From contig NZ_JAGGPK010000030.1 of the NCBI RefSeq assembly GCF_018613855.1, positions 138,945 to 202,944 on the forward strand: a stretch of 64,000 nt of DNA. Reading direction: 5' to 3'. Shown here in pieces: positions 1 through 8,416 of this stretch; position 1 is the first letter of the stretch; every line of letters begins with the position of its first letter. The notes beneath the pieces are model-generated. The model ran no database searches. It was not told the origin of the DNA and saw only the letters and a program-made list of their open reading frames with translations. Source of the stretch: Arthrobacter sp. ISL-30. Lineage in GTDB: Bacteria; Actinomycetota; Actinomycetes; Actinomycetales; Micrococcaceae. The position numbers and the translations under genes are program-made.

Positions 1-200
1 TCGAGACGGCGAACGGCCCGGTCCGCCCCGAGACCTCGGCCGAGCTGGCCTCGTTGATCCTTGACGAGGTCGAGGTGGCGATCGTGCCCGGCGAAGCCTT
101 TGGCCCGTCCGGCTATGTGCGCCTCTCCTACGCGCTCGGCGACGACGACCTCGCCGAGGGCGTCAGGCGGCTCCAGGACTTCCTGGGCAAGGCCAAGTAG
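1..200 (+). CDS. C-terminal end of a PLP-dependent aminotransferase (aspartate aminotransferase-like)
   Basis: Only the last 65 or so residues are in the window; the gene begins to the left of base 1. The open frame runs from base 3 to the TAG at 198-200. The segment [10 protein letters not shown] followed by YVRLSYA and a closing helix ([10 protein letters not shown]) is the usual C-terminal end of class I aminotransferases of the aspartate type, which move an amino group between an amino acid and a 2-oxo acid using pyridoxal phosphate. The PLP lysine lies outside the window, so substrate cannot be judged. It converges on the response regulator gene at 302-994 and both share the hairpin at 235-272. 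Confidence 0.75.
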   Translation, partial: ETANGPVRPETSAELASLILDEVEVAIVPGEAFGPSGYVRLSYALGDDDLAEGVRRLQDFLGKAK

Positions 201-234
201 CCCCTGACCCACGTTCATCCTGACGAGCACAGTC

Positions 235-272
235 AAACGCTCCCGCACCTTGTTGAAGGTGCGGGAGCGTTT
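235..272. terminator. Bidirectional terminator hairpin
   Basis: A 17-bp perfect stem (235-251 with 256-272) closes a four-base loop GTTG. The outer part reads AAA on the left and TTT on the right, so it can end transcripts from both converging genes (aminotransferase rightward, response regulator leftward). Confidence 0.88.
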
Positions 273-301
273 ATCGTTCGGGGCCAGGAAGTGAGGGAGG
301 G

Positions 302-994
302 TCAGAGGAGGCGGCGCTCCGCCGCCCATTTGGTGAGTTCATGCCGGCTTGAGAGCTGGAGTTTCCGTAGCACGGCCGAGACATGCGTTTCCACTGTCTT
401 AATGGAGATGAAGAGCTCCTTGGCGACTTCCTTGTAGCTATACCCGCGGGCGATCAGGCGCATGACCTCGAGCTCGCGGGCCGAGAGCTTGTCGAGCTCG
501 TCGTCGGCGATGTCTGCCGGTGCCGTGCCGAAGGCGTCCAGCACGAACCCTGCCAGGCGAGGCGAAAATACTGCGTCGCCCTCGGCCACCCGCACCACGG
601 CAGCCGAGATTTCCTGTCCCGAGATTGTCTTGGTGACGTAGCCGCGCGCTCCAGCCCGGATCACGGCAACGACGTCCTCGGCCGCGTCCGAGACACTTAG
701 TGCGAGGAAGCGGGTGTGGCCCAAGAGCGCTGCGCACCCGGTAATCACTTCCCGCCCGCCTCCGCCCATTCCGCCAGGCAAGTGTACGTCCAGCAGCACG
801 ACGTCGGGTCGGACCTCGGAGATGACGGCGATCGCCTGGTCGACGGTGGCTGCTTCCCCGACCACGTCGATCCGTTCGTCGAGGTCTGCCTTGAGCCCGG
901 AGCGGAAGATGGCGTGGTCGTCCACGATCACGACCCTCACGCGACGTTCGTGGTTCGCTGGAAGCTCCGCGGTATCAGCGTTTGGGCGGTTCAT
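302..994 (-). CDS. LuxR/NarL-family response regulator of a PspC-linked two-component system
   Basis: 230 residues. An N-terminal receiver domain (about 19-140) carries the acidic pair D25 D26, phosphoacceptor D69 in VVLLDVHLPGG, and the lysine in GYVTK; a C-terminal LuxR helix-turn-helix (about 165-225) reads LSARELEVMRLIARG then KTVETHVSAVLRKL. I place the start at 994 rather than at an ATG 84 bases upstream because GAAGGA sits just before it and the receiver begins soon after. The start overlaps the last 20 bases of the kinase gene, implying translational coupling. It is the probable binder of the TCAGGG repeats between 2487 and 2547 (inference). Confidence 0.9.
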   Translation of the reverse strand: MNRPNADTAELPANHERRVRVVIVDDHAIFRSGLKADLDERIDVVGEAATVDQAIAVISEVRPDVVLLDVHLPGGMGGGGREVITGCAALLGHTRFLALSVSDAAEDVVAVIRAGARGYVTKTISGQEISAAVVRVAEGDAVFSPRLAGFVLDAFGTAPADIADDELDKLSARELEVMRLIARGYSYKEVAKELFISIKTVETHVSAVLRKLQLSSRHELTKWAAERRLL

Positions 995-2468
995 GGTTTT
1001 CCTTCTGCATATTTGCTGCCGGATTTTCGTCTTCCTCGACAGGCAACCTGAGCCGGACCTCTGTGCCATCGGAACCACTGATGATGGTCGCCGAACCGCC
1101 GTGGCGCTTCATGCGGCCAATGATTGATTCACGAACGCCAAGCCGATCATCGGGCACGGATTCGGGATCGAAACCATGGCCCCGGTCCTTGACGAAGATT
1201 TCGCTGCCGGCCGGAGAGCTTTCCAGATAGACCGACACAGTCCCTCCCCCGTGCCGGGCTGCATTGAGCATCGCCTCGCGTGCCGCCTGCACCAACGCCT
1301 CGTGGCGCTCAGTCATGGCAGCTTCCCCGACGGTGACGACGTCCACTGCATGCCCGTGATTGTCCTCGACTTCCGCCGCGGCAGCCTTGATCCGGTCGGC
1401 AAGGGTTCCGGCATCCTTTCCAGGGTCGCGGTAAAGCCAGCTACGCAGTTCCCGTTCCTGCGCCCGGGCGAGCCGTATAACGTCCTGCTCGGAGCCGGCC
1501 CTGCGCTGGATGAGCGCCAGGGTTTGCAGGACCGAATCATGCAGATGCGCGGCAATTTCCGCGCGCTCGGTCTCCCTGACCCTGCCCGCCCGCTCGGTTT
1601 CGAGGTCATTCCAGAACTTGAGTCCCCAAGGCAACAGGACCAGCACCACTCCACCAAGGACCGCTACAGACGCCAACAAGGCAAGCCAGGTCTGCTCCCA
1701 TGATCCTGACCCGGACACCATGACCAGCACGCCTGCCACTACCAGCGCAAGGCCAGCGGCGAGCCGGGCCCAGCCTCCGGCCTGGTCCGCCTTCGTCTTG
1801 TCCACGAGCCCCGCCCGGCGGGTTTCATCCAGCTGCATCCAGGCTATTGCGGCGCCGCTAAGGATCGCTGCTGCGGGAATCAGCGTCCCCAAGGGAACGT
1901 CGACGCCGAACTGCCGTGCAATGAGGATTCCGGCCACCAGCAGGAGCCCGAGCCCGAGCAGGATCTCCTTGCCGTACTGGATTCTTCGCCTCCGGAACCA
2001 GGCAGCTGCGGCTGGTGCAGTCGACGTCGGGAACTGCTCGCTTGTCGTCGAACCTCCGGGTGCCGGGAATCCTGGTGCCCCGAATGCTGGCGTCGTCAGT
2101 GGGGCGGCCAGGACTTGCTGATCAGCGGCCGGGACCTGCTGACCGCCGTCGAGGGTCGGCGCTGTTCCGCGAACGGGACCTGGAGGCCAGGCGGCAGGCG
2201 GGCTTGCGAGCGGAAGGCTAACTGCGGGCGCTATGGGCGAAGCAGGGCGGCGGGCATTCCGCCGCGCGTGCTCAACCGCCGTCGGCACCGTGATCCAGAG
2301 CCACGCGTAAAAGACGGCGCCCGCACCTCCGGCGAGAGTCGCCAGCACCATGCCCCAGCGTAGATACCGCACCGGCCAGCCCAAGTGATCCGCAAGTCCG
2401 GCACAAACACCGGCAATCATGCGTTCGCCGCTGCGGACCAGCGGAGGGCGGACAGGGATGGTTGTCAT
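975..2468 (-). CDS. Membrane sensor histidine kinase with N-terminal PspC domain
   Basis: About 497 residues. A PspC domain opens the protein (GERMIAGVCAGLADHLGW, then a hydrophobic helix to about residue 65). After a Pro/Ala-rich linker come four or so membrane helices (about 170-285), then a HisKA_3-type dimerisation segment with the phosphorylated histidine in AAHLHDSVLQTL (about residue 310) and a C-terminal ATPase domain (EAMLNAARHGG N-box, VKDRGHGFD G1 box). PspC-type kinases of actinobacteria are thought to sense membrane stress. I chose the ATG at 2468 over the one at 2480; neither has a strong ribosome site. It is transcribed divergently from the PspC/LiaF-like gene at 2593. Confidence 0.88.
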   Translation of the reverse strand: MTTIPVRPPLVRSGERMIAGVCAGLADHLGWPVRYLRWGMVLATLAGGAGAVFYAWLWITVPTAVEHARRNARRPASPIAPAVSLPLASPPAAWPPGPVRGTAPTLDGGQQVPAADQQVLAAPLTTPAFGAPGFPAPGGSTTSEQFPTSTAPAAAAWFRRRRIQYGKEILLGLGLLLVAGILIARQFGVDVPLGTLIPAAAILSGAAIAWMQLDETRRAGLVDKTKADQAGGWARLAAGLALVVAGVLVMVSGSGSWEQTWLALLASVAVLGGVVLVLLPWGLKFWNDLETERAGRVRETERAEIAAHLHDSVLQTLALIQRRAGSEQDVIRLARAQERELRSWLYRDPGKDAGTLADRIKAAAAEVEDNHGHAVDVVTVGEAAMTERHEALVQAAREAMLNAARHGGGTVSVYLESSPAGSEIFVKDRGHGFDPESVPDDRLGVRESIIGRMKRHGGSATIISGSDGTEVRLRLPVEEDENPAANMQKENHEPPKR

Positions 2469-2592
2469 GCTCCAATCCAAACACGGATCAGGGTTTCCCG
2501 GACGGGATTGGGCGCACCTTCAGGGGCTATTCAGGGACCGCTCAGGGTATCCCCCAATAGAGCCGAAAGTGGAAGGCAGGCAGGATCGAAGT
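2469..2592. promoter_or_regulatory. Divergent promoter region with helically phased TCAGGG direct repeats
   Basis: The heptamers TTCAGGG (2519-2525), TTCAGGG (2530-2536) and CTCAGGG (2541-2547) start exactly 11 bases apart, so all three lie on the same DNA face. A fourth, ATCAGGG, is at 2487-2493. This arrangement is what a row of regulator dimers would bind. The site lies between the kinase and the PspC/LiaF-like operon, so autoregulation by the adjacent LuxR-type regulator is the natural reading, though this is inference. Confidence 0.6.
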
Positions 2593-4101
2593 ATGAACGC
2601 GAGCAGCATGAATCCGAATGACCCCGCAGGGACCGAAAGCGGTCCACAGGCAGAGCCTCCACGGCAGTCCAGTCCCTACAACCCGCCGCCTGTGCCGCGA
2701 CAGAACTTCTTCGACTGGATCCGCAGCCACGGCACGTATCGCGGACAGGACCGCTGGATTGGCGGGGTGGCAAGCGGCATCGCCCACAGGATGGGCATCG
2801 ATCCCCTCATTGTCCGTGGAATCTTCATTGTCCTCGCCCTGTTCGCCGGGATCGGGATCTTGGTCTACGGGCTGGCCTGGGCCTTCCTTCCCGAGCCGGA
2901 CGGCCGCATCCACGTCCAAGAGGCCGCCACCGGCCGCTGGACCGCCGGCATGACGGGCGCCCTGATCACCACAATCATCGGGCTGCCCGGCCTTGGCCGT
3001 GGATTCTGGGGCTGGGGCCCGGACGGGGGCGGCTTCGCAGGCTTCGTATGGGCATTGTTCTGGATTGGCGCCATCGTCGCCGTCATTTATTTCCTCACGC
3101 AGCGCAACAGGAATCGGAATGGAGCGGCACGGATGAACGCACAGCAATTCGCCGGGACGCCGATGGCAGGTCCCTACCAATACGGCGGAAACCCGTACGG
3201 CCAGAACCTCTACGCGCCAACCCCTACTGATGCAGCGACCCCCTACGATGCCGACAAGACCGACGATGCAAACAAGCCGAAGGATCCAAGGCAGTCGGGT
3301 GATCCAATGCAATTCAGTGCACAACCGACGGCGCCCCTGCCCACCGGCAGCTATCCCCAGGGGCCGGGCTATCCGCAGGGGCCGGGCTATCCCTCGGGAC
3401 CTATTCCGCCGCAGGGAGGTGGCTACGGAGGCGGCTTCCCTGGCGCTCCGGCACGGCCTCCCAAGCCGCGGCGCCTCGGCCCCGGAGCCGGAACTGTAGC
3501 AGTCTTCGCGGGCGCGGCACTCCTGGTCGGCGGGATCATCAAGGCCCTCGACGCCGGCAACGTCATTGAACTCGGTGCAGCCACCAACGCCGTCGTTTTC
3601 GCTAGCGGTGCAGCGGTGCTGGGGCTCGGAATCCTCTTTGCCGGCCTGCGTGGCAGGACATCCGGTTTCCTGGGCTTCCTGGCGGCCCTAGCGCTGATTA
3701 TTGGCGCCATCTTCAACGTGGTTCCGAATGGCGACCGGTTCAACTTCCACAACACCGACTGGACGCCGAGCAGCATTGAGCAGGCCCGGTCCGGGCTGGA
3801 CATCTCCGGTGGCAGGGGAACCGTTGACCTTCGTTCGACGGGGGCCGTTGCCCCAATGACGTCGGAGGTAGTGGTCCCGTTGGACGTCACGGCAAGCAAT
3901 GTCACTGTGATCATTCCGAGCAGCATCCCGGTTGAAGTCAAGGCGGAGATGGCCTTCGGCAACCTTCACCAGGGCGGCAACAGCATGGATGGCCGGCGGA
4001 ACAACGTCAGCCGGAACTACAACACAGACGCGCCCGGTTCGAAGATGGTGGTCGAAATCAACGGCGCGTTCAGCAACATCACGATTCAGGAAGGAAACTG
4101 A
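2593..4101 (+). CDS. PspC domain protein with LiaF-like C-terminal domain
   Basis: 502 residues. A PspC domain lies near residues 45-105 (DRWIGGVASGIAHRMG then a hydrophobic helix ending in AFLPEP). More membrane helices follow, then a Tyr/Pro/Gly-rich linker with repeated GPGYPQ units, further helices (about 305-385), and a soluble beta-rich C-terminus (about 395-502: LDISGGRGTVDLRS, VTVIIPSSIPVEVKAEMAFGN) resembling the LiaF/DUF2154 domain, which in Firmicutes restrains the LiaS kinase. The start at 2593 follows AGGA and removes an unlikely 58-residue extension. Pairing with a PspC-kinase suggests that this protein reports on, or inhibits, that kinase; that role is inferred. Confidence 0.85.
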   Translation: MNASSMNPNDPAGTESGPQAEPPRQSSPYNPPPVPRQNFFDWIRSHGTYRGQDRWIGGVASGIAHRMGIDPLIVRGIFIVLALFAGIGILVYGLAWAFLPEPDGRIHVQEAATGRWTAGMTGALITTIIGLPGLGRGFWGWGPDGGGFAGFVWALFWIGAIVAVIYFLTQRNRNRNGAARMNAQQFAGTPMAGPYQYGGNPYGQNLYAPTPTDAATPYDADKTDDANKPKDPRQSGDPMQFSAQPTAPLPTGSYPQGPGYPQGPGYPSGPIPPQGGGYGGGFPGAPARPPKPRRLGPGAGTVAVFAGAALLVGGIIKALDAGNVIELGAATNAVVFASGAAVLGLGILFAGLRGRTSGFLGFLAALALIIGAIFNVVPNGDRFNFHNTDWTPSSIEQARSGLDISGGRGTVDLRSTGAVAPMTSEVVVPLDVTASNVTVIIPSSIPVEVKAEMAFGNLHQGGNSMDGRRNNVSRNYNTDAPGSKMVVEINGAFSNITIQEGN

Positions 4102-4102
4102 G

Positions 4103-4444
4103 ATGAGCACCCAGGATCCCACTCCGGGCAGCAAGCAGCCCGAGCACTCTTACGAAGCAGAGCAATCCGACACCGCATCCTTTGAACCCGCGTCCGTTGA
4201 CACTGAGGTTTCAGAACCCGAACCTACTTTCCGTGTGGGAACGATCGTCTGGGGACTGGTCGTCCTGGCCCTGGCCGTGCTGATCATCATTTCCAAGCTC
4301 GGAATCGTCGCCCTCAACGGCACCTACGTGCTAATCGGGCTCATGCTCGGGGCAGGAGCGGCGCTTGTAGTCGGCGGCCTGTTGTCCATGAGGAACAAGG
4401 GAAATTCCGGCTCCGGCAGCGGCAACACAGCCATCGGGAAGTAG
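4103..4444 (+). CDS. Small membrane protein of the PspC operon
   Basis: 113 residues, starting one base after the upstream stop, with AGGAAAC as ribosome site inside the upstream gene's end. An acidic Ser/Thr/Glu-rich N-terminal tail (about 50 residues) precedes two hydrophobic helices (VGTIVWGLVVLALAVLIII and YVLIGLMLGAGAALVVGGLL), ending in a short Gly/Ser tail. I do not recognise a named family; the two-helix layout resembles LiaI-like membrane partners. Tight spacing makes it part of the same transcript as the PspC/LiaF-like gene. Confidence 0.72.
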   Translation: MSTQDPTPGSKQPEHSYEAEQSDTASFEPASVDTEVSEPEPTFRVGTIVWGLVVLALAVLIIISKLGIVALNGTYVLIGLMLGAGAALVVGGLLSMRNKGNSGSGSGNTAIGK

Positions 4445-4514
4445 CCGACACCACGTGGATTCGATAAGTGACGAATCATGTGACAAATCACTGATAACAA
4501 GGAAGTCTGTAGGC

Positions 4515-4772
4515 ATGGAAAAGTTCTTCAGCATCATACGGGGCCTCGGCCTGAAGCGCGGGCCGCAGCGTTGGCTCGGAGGCGTTTGCGGCGGAATTGC
4601 GGCCAAGCTCAATGTGGATGTGGCGTACGTACGCATAGCCTTCCTCCTGTTTTGCCTGCTCCCCGGGCCCGCGTTCGTGGTGTACATCGCAGCATGGTTG
4701 ATTCTGCCGGACCAGGAGAGCTCGATCGCCCTGGAGTCGTTCCTCAACAGGAGGGCCGGCAACAGGCCCTGA
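4515..4772 (+). CDS. PspC domain mini-protein
   Basis: 85 residues, almost all of them a single PspC domain: KRGPQRWLGGVCGGIAAKLN, then VAYVRIAFLLFCLLPGPAFVVYIAAWLILP. It is the third PspC domain in 3.8 kb. The start at 4515 is favoured by AAGGAAG about ten bases upstream; an ATG at 4455 would add 20 residues with no counterpart in the family. It closes the rightward half of the envelope-stress cluster, with the hairpin at 4828-4860 behind it. Confidence 0.82.
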   Translation: MEKFFSIIRGLGLKRGPQRWLGGVCGGIAAKLNVDVAYVRIAFLLFCLLPGPAFVVYIAAWLILPDQESSIALESFLNRRAGNRP

Positions 4773-4827
4773 GTCAATAGGCTGCAAACGGCCCACCCGC
4801 ATATCGGACGAATGCAAATGCCAGAAC

Positions 4828-4860
4828 AGGATGTCCCTGCCCCAGCGGCAGGGACATCCT
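4828..4860 (+). terminator. Hairpin terminator after the PspC operon
   Basis: A 14-bp perfect stem (AGGATGTCCCTGCC at 4828-4841 with 4847-4860) closes a five-base loop and is followed by TCGTT. The T-tract is weak but the stem is strong. Confidence 0.75.
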
Positions 4861-4927
4861 TCGTTAAGGCCAGCCTCTTTGTTTCCGGGTAATTGCGTCC
4901 CCCTCACAGGCCCTCGAGGTAATCGTT

Positions 4928-4957
4928 TGTGTCGTACCCCACATCGCTGCTTACAAT
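4928..4957 (+). promoter_or_regulatory. Candidate promoter of the phosphofructokinase gene
   Basis: TTGTGT at 4928-4933 and TACAAT at 4952-4957 are 18 bases apart and would give a transcript starting near 4964, with a leader of about 55 bases before the ATG at 5019. Confidence 0.45.
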
Positions 4958-5018
4958 CGTGGGGAGCTCAGTGTGGCGCTCTGCCCGTGTACCTCCAAGC
5001 CAGGATTAGAGCGCAAAC

Positions 5019-6044
5019 ATGAAAATTGGAATTCTCACCAGCGGTGGCGACTGCCCCGGACTTAACGCCGTTATACGCGGTGCGGTCCTGAAGGGAATCG
5101 CCATTCACGGGCAGGAATTCGTCGGCTTCCGGGATGGATGGCGCGGCGTAGTCGAAGGCGACATCATCGACATCCCCCGCACCATGGTCAGGGGCATCGC
5201 CAAGCAAGGCGGCACCATCCTGGGCACTTCCCGAACCAATCCGTTCGAGAACGGCGGCGGACCGGACGTCATCAAGAGCCACATGGAGCGGCTCGGAATC
5301 GACGCCATAATCGCAATTGGCGGCGAGGGAACCCTCGCGGCCGCCAAACGCCTCACCGACGCGGGCCTCAAGATTGTCGGCGTTCCCAAGACCGTGGACA
5401 ACGATCTCGACGCTACCGACTACACCTTCGGCTTCGATACAGCCGTGCAGATTGCCACCGAAGCAATCGACCGCCTTCGCACTACCGGCGAATCCCACCA
5501 CCGCTGCATGATCGCGGAAGTCATGGGCCGCCACGTCGGCTGGATCGCACTGCATGCCGGCATGGCCGCCGGCGCCCATGCGATCCTGATTCCCGAGCAG
5601 CGCGTCAGCATCGACCAGATCACCGAGTGGGTTCAGGAAGCCCATGATCGTGGCCGCGCACCCCTCGTGGTGGTGGCCGAGGGATTCGTGCCGGCCCACA
5701 TGGAGTCCCCCCACTCGGAGCGGGGCCTGGACACCTTCGGTCGCCCGCGTCTTGGCGGAATCGCCGACCAGCTCGCTCCCGAAATCGAAGCCAGGACCGG
5801 CATCGAAACACGTGCCACGATCCTCGGGCACATCCAGCGCGGCGGCGTGCCGTCAGCCTTCGACCGCGTCCTGGCCACCCGCCTGGGCATGGCAGCAATC
5901 GATTCGGTTGTCGAAGGCCGCTGGGGCACCATGGTTTCCCTCAATGGCACGGACATTGACCACGTCGGCTTCGAGGCGGCACTTGGAAAGCTCAAGACGG
6001 TCCCCCAGCATCGCTACGACGAAGCGGCAGTACTGTTCGGCTAG
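5019..6044 (+). CDS. pfkA: 6-phosphofructokinase
   Basis: 341 residues. Phosphorylates fructose 6-phosphate to fructose 1,6-bisphosphate, the committed step of glycolysis. The glycine-rich N-terminus (GILTSGGDCPGLNAVIR), GGEGT at 101-105, PKTVDNDL at 123-130 and the substrate segment MIAEVMGRHVGW identify the family. Two residues used to tell phosphate donors apart point in different directions: Gly104 is retained (ATP type, where PPi enzymes have Asp) while position 124 is Lys (common in PPi and actinobacterial group III enzymes). Gly104 is considered the more decisive, so ATP use is likely. Start follows AGGA. The next gene, an acetyltransferase, begins ten bases after the stop. Confidence 0.93.
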   Translation: MKIGILTSGGDCPGLNAVIRGAVLKGIAIHGQEFVGFRDGWRGVVEGDIIDIPRTMVRGIAKQGGTILGTSRTNPFENGGGPDVIKSHMERLGIDAIIAIGGEGTLAAAKRLTDAGLKIVGVPKTVDNDLDATDYTFGFDTAVQIATEAIDRLRTTGESHHRCMIAEVMGRHVGWIALHAGMAAGAHAILIPEQRVSIDQITEWVQEAHDRGRAPLVVVAEGFVPAHMESPHSERGLDTFGRPRLGGIADQLAPEIEARTGIETRATILGHIQRGGVPSAFDRVLATRLGMAAIDSVVEGRWGTMVSLNGTDIDHVGFEAALGKLKTVPQHRYDEAAVLFG

Positions 6045-6047
6045 GCT
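6042..6047 (+). promoter_or_regulatory. Leaderless-type -10 element for the gene at 6054
   Basis: TAGGCT stands exactly six bases before the ATG, overlapping the stop codon of pfkA. There is no ribosome site, which is consistent with transcription starting at the start codon. Confidence 0.5.
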
Positions 6048-6053
6048 GAAACC

Positions 6054-6806
6054 ATGACCTTGGAGCCCACGTCCGCTGACATCATTCAGCTGGCGTGGGC
6101 TCGTCATTTGGGGCTCGACGATAGTTCCTTTCGCTCGGCTGCAGCCGAAATTGCCCGAACTGGTATCGGACCCTCCGACAGCAGCTTTCGGATCACCAAG
6201 GCGGACGATTCCCTGCGGTCGGTGACGTTTGTCCGCCTCTTTGGAACCTCCGCCCTGGTAGGTCCACAGTGGGCGCTCGATGCCGCCGTCGGAATCCCGG
6301 ACGAAGAACTCGCCCAGCACGTGACCCTGCTGACGCTGACGCGAGGCCACGGCGGGCATGGCCTGGGTTCTGCGGCCCTTTTCTTCGCGGACGAGCTGCC
6401 GTTCGTGCAGCCATCTGAGGAGCTGACTGTCTCCCAAGGCAGCCTGGAGGCCGATGAGCTGGAAGCCCTTTGCCCTCCCGACGACGTCCACGAGGCCGGG
6501 CTGTCCGGGTTGGAGCATCGCTTTACCATCATGCATTCCCAGGACAACGGACCGGCTCTTCCCGTGGCCTGCAGCGGGTACGCCGAATGGGAAGGCATCC
6601 TGGCACACCTCGGTGTCCTGGTGGCTCCGGAATGGCGCCGCCTCGGCCTGGGCGGGCTGGCGGCTTCCATTGCGGCCCACGAAGCCCTGGCCTCGGGACT
6701 GACCCTGCAATGGCGCACGGACGTCAGCAACAAAGGGGCTCTTGCGACGGCTCGGAGCCTAGGGTTCGTGACCGGCGGCATCGAGGCGCGGGTACTGCTG
6801 CCCTAG
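6054..6806 (+). CDS. GNAT-family N-acetyltransferase
   Basis: 250 residues. The C-terminal half carries the acetyl-CoA loop and its flanking strand: LGVLVAPEWRRLGLGGLAAS, with the R/Q-x-x-G-x-G/A pattern as RRLGLGG, followed by a helix and the SNKGALATARSLGF segment typical of GNAT domains. The N-terminal 130 residues are less typical and may be a second, degenerate GNAT fold. The acceptor substrate cannot be told from the sequence. It follows pfkA closely but has its own leaderless-type promoter at 6042-6047. Confidence 0.8.
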   Translation: MTLEPTSADIIQLAWARHLGLDDSSFRSAAAEIARTGIGPSDSSFRITKADDSLRSVTFVRLFGTSALVGPQWALDAAVGIPDEELAQHVTLLTLTRGHGGHGLGSAALFFADELPFVQPSEELTVSQGSLEADELEALCPPDDVHEAGLSGLEHRFTIMHSQDNGPALPVACSGYAEWEGILAHLGVLVAPEWRRLGLGGLAASIAAHEALASGLTLQWRTDVSNKGALATARSLGFVTGGIEARVLLP

Positions 6807-6854
6807 GAGATCCTAAGGGAGCCTGGGCGGACGCCTGCCCTGGCGGGCGCCTCT

Positions 6855-8375
6855 CTATCTGTTGGGCTGCTTGAGCGTGTCGGCTGCCCTTGAAGGTGCG
6901 GTCGCCCAAGCCTCAACGGCCTTGGGTTTGGCGAACAGCAGCGCTGCCGCGATTCCCAGGAGTATCACTGCCGCCGGCAACAGAACCGACTGACCCATGG
7001 CGCTGGAAAAGCCCGCATGCAATTGCTCGGGCAATGCTCCCGCCAGCCCGGCGTCCCCGAAAGCGGCACCCGTCCCGGCCAGGGCCGGCAGTTCCGCGGC
7101 GAGGCGTGCCTGGATGAGGGCGGCAACAGCGGCGGATCCCAGCACGGCGCCGACCTGCCGAGTGGTGTTGAACACTCCCGACCCTGCCCCGGCCTGGCGT
7201 GGCGGCAGGTTCCGGACCGTCGCGTTGGAGACCGGACCCCAAATGAAGCCGTTGGCGATGCCCTGGAGGGCGCTCGGCAGCAGGAACATCCAGATGGGAG
7301 TGGCCGGAGTAAGCAGGGATGAGCTCCACAACAGGGCGACGGCGAGGATGGCCAGGCCCGACGCTGCGAACCAGCGAGGGTTGATGTGGTCGATCAGCTT
7401 CCCGACCAGCGGCGCCAAGGCTCCCGAGAGGACCGCCATGGGAATCATGAGCAGGGCTGACTGCGTCGGCGTCAATCCCCGGACCAGCTGGTAGTAGAAG
7501 ATCATGGGCAGCGGGAAGGCAGTCACTGTGAAGCCAACTGTGGTGATCGCAGTATTCCCGAGCGAGAAGTTGCGGTCCTTGAACAAGCCAAGCGGGAGCA
7601 GGGGCTCTCCGCCTCGCCGCTCGAGCTGCCACTGCCAGGCAACGAACAAAGCCAGGATCACAAGCCCGGCGCCAATTAGCGTCCAGACCGTGACAGGTCC
7701 GGCCACCGTGCCCCAGGAGTAGCTTTGGCCCTCCTGGATGCCGAAAACGAGGAAGAACATCCCGACAGCGGAGAGCAGGACGCCAAGGATGTCGAAGGTA
7801 TGGGTGTGTGTCTCCAGCCGGGGAACCCAACGCAACACCAGGACAAAGGCGAGGACGCCGATGGGGACGTTGACGAAGAAGATCCACTCCCAGCCGAGGC
7901 CATCTACGAGGAGGCCGCCGAGGATCGGGCCAATGAGGACGGCGGCGCCGGCGGTGGCGCCCCAGAGTCCCATGGCGGCGCCGCGCCGGTCCGGCGGAAA
8001 GATTCGGGTGATCACGGCCATGGTCTGGGGCGTCATCATGGCCGCCCCGAGGCCCTGGACAACGCGGGCAGCGATGAGCATGCCCACGGTCCCGGAGAGG
8101 CCGCACCACAACGAGGCCAGGGTGAAAACCACCAGCCCTATGAGGTACAGCTTCTTCGGACCGAACCGGTCACCAAGCCGCCCGGTTATCAGCAGGGGCA
8201 CGGCGTAGGCGAGCAGATAGGCGCTGGTCACCCAGATGACGGCGTTGATGTCCGTCTCAAGGCCTTCCATGATTCGCGGGTTCGCCACGGAAACGATTGT
8301 CGTGTCGATCAGGATCATGAAGAACCCGATCACCAACGACCAGAGTGCGGGCCACGGTCTGGCTACCTGTTCCAC
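6855..8375 (-). CDS. MFS drug-exporter-like transporter (DHA2/EmrB-QacA type)
   Basis: 506 residues with about 14 hydrophobic helices, the DHA2 layout. Motif A appears as GRLGDRFGPKK between helices 2 and 3 and the antiporter motif as GPILGGLLVDGLGWEWIFFV in helix 5. Such proteins expel drugs or toxic compounds in exchange for protons. The GTG start at 8375 is preceded by GGAGGAG. The gene lies 41 bases behind the ankyrin gene on the same strand, so it may share the ygfZ transcript. Substrate unknown. Confidence 0.88.
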   Translation of the reverse strand: MEQVARPWPALWSLVIGFFMILIDTTIVSVANPRIMEGLETDINAVIWVTSAYLLAYAVPLLITGRLGDRFGPKKLYLIGLVVFTLASLWCGLSGTVGMLIAARVVQGLGAAMMTPQTMAVITRIFPPDRRGAAMGLWGATAGAAVLIGPILGGLLVDGLGWEWIFFVNVPIGVLAFVLVLRWVPRLETHTHTFDILGVLLSAVGMFFLVFGIQEGQSYSWGTVAGPVTVWTLIGAGLVILALFVAWQWQLERRGGEPLLPLGLFKDRNFSLGNTAITTVGFTVTAFPLPMIFYYQLVRGLTPTQSALLMIPMAVLSGALAPLVGKLIDHINPRWFAASGLAILAVALLWSSSLLTPATPIWMFLLPSALQGIANGFIWGPVSNATVRNLPPRQAGAGSGVFNTTRQVGAVLGSAAVAALIQARLAAELPALAGTGAAFGDAGLAGALPEQLHAGFSSAMGQSVLLPAAVILLGIAAALLFAKPKAVEAWATAPSRAADTLKQPNR

Positions 8376-8416
8376 GGAGCTCCTCCTACGGCCGGGCTTG
8401 CGGTGGGTTGGCCGGA

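Noticed and set aside
5853..6710. 285-codon minus-strand frame across the pfkA end and acetyltransferase
   Set aside because: Antisense of two recognised genes; no motif, no start signal.
6807..6854. GC-rich possible terminator between the acetyltransferase and MFS genes
   Set aside because: The apparent inverted segments do not pair well and there is no T-tract.
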